From the NCBI GenBank assembly GCA_025980335.1, contig JAICXO010000010.1, positions 1 to 36,191 on the forward strand: a stretch of 36,191 bases of DNA, written 5' to 3'. The notes below the pieces were generated by a model. That model saw nothing but the letters and a program-made list of their open reading frames with translations, was not told the DNA's origin and made no database searches. Position numbers and translations under genes: made by a program. Below are positions 33,319 through 36,191 of this stretch, piece after piece. Source of the stretch: Sphingomonas sp. (lineage in GTDB: Bacteria; Pseudomonadota; Alphaproteobacteria; Sphingomonadales; Sphingomonadaceae). Within the stretch, counting starts at the first letter, position 1. Each line of letters starts with the position of its first letter.

Positions 33319-33833
33319 AGCGCGAGGTTCAGCCGCACGCCGAGATTGTCGATTCCGGGGTTCTGGCGGGCGAACAGCTGCGCGTGGCTCATGTGGACCC
33401 AGCTCGCCTCGATGCTGAGTCGGGAATTGACCTGTGTGCCGATGGCAAGCTCCGGTTCGAACAGGACCCGGCTGCCGAAGTCGATCTCGTCGTTCGTGGG
33501 ATCCTGAAACTTCTCTGCCGATCCTGTGTGGATCGCGATCCCGAGCCCGGGGCGGATGTAGATCGCACGGCCGAACTTCGCGGACAGGCCGACGGCCGCA
33601 TAGCTCGTCTTCCCCGCGCTATTCAGCGCGCCGAAAACGTAGGGCTGCAAGGGCGTGTGCGCGATGCTGCCGCCGCGATAGCCGAGCTCGACGTCCATGC
33701 CGTTTTCGATGCCGCTCTTGTCGGTCGGCAGCTTGACGTCATGGACGTAAAGGCCGCCGAACAGTTCGCCGGCGTTCGCCGGCGCGCTCGCGAGCAGGAG
33801 CAGGACTGGACACAACAGGGCTGCGGACTTCAC
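33315..33833 (-). CDS. PagL-like lipid A deacylase / acyloxyacyl hydrolase family protein
   Basis: This 172-residue protein has a signal peptide ([21 protein letters not shown]) and a small beta-barrel pattern. It ends with [29 protein letters not shown] in outline. PagL enzymes cut the 3-O acyl chain of lipid A at the outer membrane with a His-x-Ser active site near the C-terminus followed by NPG. Here HMS followed by QNPGIDN fits, and FEPELAIGT gives the expected upstream region. The Asn that usually follows the Ser is His, so activity is not certain. Its stop overlaps that of fumC. No regulatory neighbour is visible. Confidence 0.78.
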   Translation of the reverse strand: MKSAALLCPVLLLLASAPANAGELFGGLYVHDVKLPTDKSGIENGMDVELGYRGGSIAHTPLQPYVFGALNSAGKTSYAAVGLSAKFGRAIYIRPGLGIAIHTGSAEKFQDPTNDEIDFGSRVLFEPELAIGTQVNSRLSIEASWVHMSHAQLFARQNPGIDNLGVRLNLAL

Positions 33834-33890
33834 CGGCGATACTCCTACATGGTCGGGCGGTAGAATGCTTCGGACCCCGAATCGTGCCGT

Positions 33891-34448
33891 TCACCTACCG
33901 GCTTGCCACGCGGCAATGTGCGGGTTCGGCGCAAGCAGGTTCCAGACGTTCAGAGTCAGATTGTCGCGGATCGTGAACAGCGGGATCAGCTCGAGCGCGA
34001 TCAGGAGCAGCACCGAAGCCCATGCCGGCAGCTTGCGGGCAGCGAGGAATCCGACCGTCATCATCAGCATGTCCGAAACCGAGTTGACGATGCTGTCACC
34101 GCTGTAGCCGAGTGCTGCGGTCGTTTGGCGATAGCGATCGATCACCAATGGAGTGTTCTCGACCACTTCCCACGCCGCTTCGACGATCAGGGCGGCAATG
34201 AAGCGCTGCCCGACCGGCCAGCGGCGCAGCAGCAGCCAGAGCGCCGCGTAGAAGAGCAGTCCGTGGACGATGTGACTGAGGCTGTACCAGTCGGCGAGCA
34301 TTTGGCTCGTCTTCGGGCTGTCGCGCGCGCCGACCCATAGTTCGATCGAGCCGCAGGTGCAGATCGGGTGCCGTCCCATCGCCAGCTCGATCGCAGCGGC
34401 GACCGCAACGATGAGCAAAGCGAGCGCGGCGGTTCGGCGGCCAGTCAT
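33891..34448 (-). CDS. DUF2585 / UPF0314 membrane protein
   Basis: This 185-residue protein has about five hydrophobic segments and the UPF0314 pattern GRHPICTCGSIELWVGA, then SQMLADWYSLSHIVHGLLFY, EAAWEVVENTP and RYRQTTAALGYSGDSIVNSVSD. The conserved Cys-x-Cys, His and acidic residues near the membrane surface suggest metal or substrate binding. Function is unknown to me. It is a single gene upstream of the PagL-like gene on the same strand, with a 57-base gap, and divergent from the CorA-like gene with a 66-base gap. Confidence 0.9.
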   Translation of the reverse strand: MTGRRTAALALLIVAVAAAIELAMGRHPICTCGSIELWVGARDSPKTSQMLADWYSLSHIVHGLLFYAALWLLLRRWPVGQRFIAALIVEAAWEVVENTPLVIDRYRQTTAALGYSGDSIVNSVSDMLMMTVGFLAARKLPAWASVLLLIALELIPLFTIRDNLTLNVWNLLAPNPHIAAWQAGR

Positions 34449-34514
34449 TCCACCCGGGCTTAGCAGAGCGAAGCGGCTTGCAAAGATCGGCAGTTGGCCC
34501 GATCACCCGCCGCC

Positions 34515-35492
34515 ATGCTGCGCGCCTACGGCCCCGGATGCGATGGAAGCATCGTCGACCCGAAGCTCGAGAAGATTCCCGACGGCGCGACCTGGATCGA
34601 CCTCGAGGAGCCGACGCCGGACGAGGAGCGGCTGGTCGAGCGCTGCATCAAGGTCAATGTCCCGACCAAAGCCGAGATGCAGGAGATCGAGCCGTCGAGC
34701 CGCCTGTATGAGAAGGACGGCGCGCTCTATATGACCGCGAGCGCGCTCCGCGGCCTCGAGGAGCACCACCCGACCACCACGCCGATCGGGTTCGTGCTCG
34801 CCGGCAACCGGCTGGTCACGATCCGCTATGCGACCCCCAAGCCGGTCCGCACGTTCGAGAACCACGCGCGGCGCGATCCCGAACTGGTTCGCGACGGGCC
34901 GACCGCGCTCGTGCGGCTGCTGGACGCGATCATCGACCGGCTCGCGGACGAGATCGAGACCGTCAGTGCGCGCATGGAGCAATTGTCCCACGAGATTTTC
35001 CAGGAGCAGCAGGACGAGCGGCGGATCCCGGCGACCAAGCTGACGGCGCTGCTGACGAGCATCGGACAGACGCAAACGGTGCTCACGAAAATCCGCTATT
35101 CGGCGGTGAGCACCCTGCGCCTGCTGAGCTTCTTCGCCGCGTCGAACCTCGTCCACGAGGAGGAGAGGAAGGAGCTTCGGCACCACGTGACCAGCCTCAC
35201 CTCCGACGTGATCTCGCTGGGCGAGCATGCGAGCTTCCTGTCGGACAATCTGACTTTCCTGCTCGACGCGTCGCTGGGGCTGATCAGCATCGAGCAGAAT
35301 GCGGCGATGAAGCTGTTTTCATGGGCCGCGGTGGTGTTCCTTCCGCCGACCCTGATCACAGGCTTTTTCGGCATGAATTTCCATTACATGCCGGAGCTGG
35401 GCTGGCGCGACGGGCAAGCGCTCTCGCTCGCACTGATAATCGCAAGCGCGGTCGGGCCGTATCTCTATTTCAAGAGGCGCGGCTGGATCTAG
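34515..35492 (+). CDS. CorA-family divalent metal transporter
   Basis: This is a 325-residue protein starting at ATG 34515 (MLRAYGPGCDG); the TTG of the ORF track is seven codons earlier and has no advantage. A large cytosolic N-terminal domain with long helices (DAIIDRLADEIETVSARMEQLSHEIF) leads to two C-terminal transmembrane helices. The signature GMN is present in ITGFFGMNFHYMPE. CorA forms pentamers that import magnesium, cobalt or nickel; the ZntB branch moves zinc. The GMNFHYMPE loop fits CorA-type magnesium transport best. Its stop overlaps that of the convergent small gene in CTAG. Confidence 0.92.
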   Translation: MLRAYGPGCDGSIVDPKLEKIPDGATWIDLEEPTPDEERLVERCIKVNVPTKAEMQEIEPSSRLYEKDGALYMTASALRGLEEHHPTTTPIGFVLAGNRLVTIRYATPKPVRTFENHARRDPELVRDGPTALVRLLDAIIDRLADEIETVSARMEQLSHEIFQEQQDERRIPATKLTALLTSIGQTQTVLTKIRYSAVSTLRLLSFFAASNLVHEEERKELRHHVTSLTSDVISLGEHASFLSDNLTFLLDASLGLISIEQNAAMKLFSWAAVVFLPPTLITGFFGMNFHYMPELGWRDGQALSLALIIASAVGPYLYFKRRGWI

Positions 35493-35692
35493 GAGAGTTC
35501 GGCGGCCGCGGCGATTTCGACGACGACCTTGTCGGCATTCGCGGCGGCGTGGCGGCGGGCAAGCGCGGCATAGGCAAGCGCCAGCTCGCCAGCGATCGCC
35601 GCTTGCTCGCCCCGCCCTTTCGAGCAGGCTGCAGAACGCGCCTCGGCGGCGCGCTGGCGGAAATAATCGCTGTCGTGGGCCTTGCCCGTCAC
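35489..35692 (-). CDS. Short hypothetical protein, helical
   Basis: This 67-residue protein starts with GTG at 35692, preceded by AGGGAG at seven bases. It reads MTGKAHDSDYFRQRAAEARS at the start and is Ala-rich and helical throughout (GELALAYAALARRHAA). Proteins of this form (YFRxRAxxAR followed by LAxxYxxLA) are frequent in sphingomonads and have no known function. The clear ribosome site and the neat CTAG overlap with the CorA-like gene support it being real. Confidence 0.7.
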   Translation of the reverse strand: MTGKAHDSDYFRQRAAEARSAACSKGRGEQAAIAGELALAYAALARRHAAANADKVVVEIAAAAELS

Positions 35693-35917
35693 TATCCGGC
35701 TCCCTTTCGAAAATGTCGCGGAAATCCAACATTATTGCACATGCGAGATGATGTGTAGGGCGGGCCCGTCGGCCTGCCCCGACGGCTGTTCATTTCACCG
35801 CAAATTAAACAGCGGGAATGGCGATTTGCGGGCATCGGAGCGGGTTGCTAAGGGCTCGGTCGCCCCCGCCAGCGGCAGAACTCCCGTGCCGCTCGCCCGA
35901 AGATTCGAAGGACAGCG
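35693..35917. promoter_or_regulatory. acnA: Intergenic region upstream of aconitase
   Basis: This is the longest gap in the window (225 bases). It holds a 7-base stem CCGTCGG-CCTGCC-CCGACGG (35766-35785), then an AT-richer part (CATTTCACCGCAAATTAAAC). A possible plus-strand promoter follows, TTGCGG at 35826-35831 and CTAAGG at 35848-35853 with 16 bases between, about 65 bases before the aconitase start. The promoter call is weak. No ORF with a ribosome site was found. Confidence 0.35.
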
Positions 35918-36191
35918 ATGATCCCCACCGGCCAGGACAGCCTCCGCACCCGTTCGACTTTTGAAGTCGAAGGAAAAACTTACGCTTATTATTCGCTCGC
36001 CAAGGCCGGACAGGCGCTCGGCGACGTGTCCCGGCTGCCCTTTTCGATGAAGGTGCTGCTCGAGAACCTGCTCCGGTTCGAAGACGGCGAGACGGTCACG
36101 GGCGACGACCTCCAGGCGATGGTTGACTGGCTCAAGGAACGGCGGATCAACCGCGAGATCCAGTACCGCCCGGCGCGCGTGCTGATGCAGG
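35918..36191 (+). CDS. acnA: Aconitate hydratase A, N-terminal part (3' end off window)
   Basis: This gene is missing from the ORF track because it runs off the right edge. From ATG 35918, with GAAGGA five bases upstream, it reads MIPTGQDSLRTRSTFEVEGK, then YAYYSLAKAGQALGDVSRLPFSMKVLLENLLR, the standard start of AcnA-type aconitase. The last residues visible are REIQYRPARVLMQ, leading into the RVLMQDFTG motif. The enzyme converts citrate to isocitrate using a 4Fe-4S cluster; the cluster cysteines lie beyond the window. Confidence 0.95.
   Translation, partial: MIPTGQDSLRTRSTFEVEGKTYAYYSLAKAGQALGDVSRLPFSMKVLLENLLRFEDGETVTGDDLQAMVDWLKERRINREIQYRPARVLMQ

Overview
The window looks like chromosomal DNA from a GC-rich alphaproteobacterium. 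A member of the Sphingomonadales is the best guess. The reasons are the alphaproteobacterial SspB, a UPF0314/DUF2585 protein, adenosine kinase, a FumC and AcnA arrangement, a TonB receptor with a YfiR partner, and very tight gene packing. This is inferred from protein families read by eye; no database search was run. I see no phage, transposase, CRISPR, rRNA or tRNA. The ORF-track proteins sit in about 37 real genes, and the longest stretch without a gene is about 225 bases, upstream of aconitase.

Left part (1-15.1 kb). A minus-strand operon encodes a TonB-dependent receptor, a YfiR-like periplasmic protein and a CHASE8-type hybrid histidine kinase, followed by an aldo/keto reductase cut by the window edge. 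A lone glutamine-dependent asparagine synthetase comes next, divergent from a five-gene plus-strand operon: PepSY protein, OmpR-type regulator, histidine kinase, DUF347 membrane protein and outer-membrane protein. A YncE-like beta-propeller protein follows. Then comes the most unusual gene of the window, a membrane-anchored protein fusing the KdpD membrane/GAF/pseudo-kinase part to the KdpE DNA-binding domain. It lies divergent from the potassium transporter gene kup.

Middle (15.1-24.5 kb). This is a signalling block: a NarL-type regulator with its membrane kinase, a GGDEF-EAL protein, a DUF2283 protein with a tiny coupled upstream ORF, and a LytS/LytTR pair followed by a single-domain receiver. 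Two tandem paralogous lipoproteins come next, with a conserved core that resembles chaplins, and then a PEP mutase/isocitrate lyase-family enzyme.

Right part (24.5-36.2 kb). This part is mostly housekeeping: an ABC exporter pair, QueG, a small lipoprotein, adenosine kinase, an amino acid permease, a HIT protein, SspB, class II fumarase behind a palindromic repeat, a PagL-like deacylase, a DUF2585 protein, a CorA-like transporter, a short hypothetical and the start of aconitase. All eight tail-to-tail gene junctions in the window overlap or lie within 10 bases. At two of them the same 16-base palindrome supplies both stop codons.
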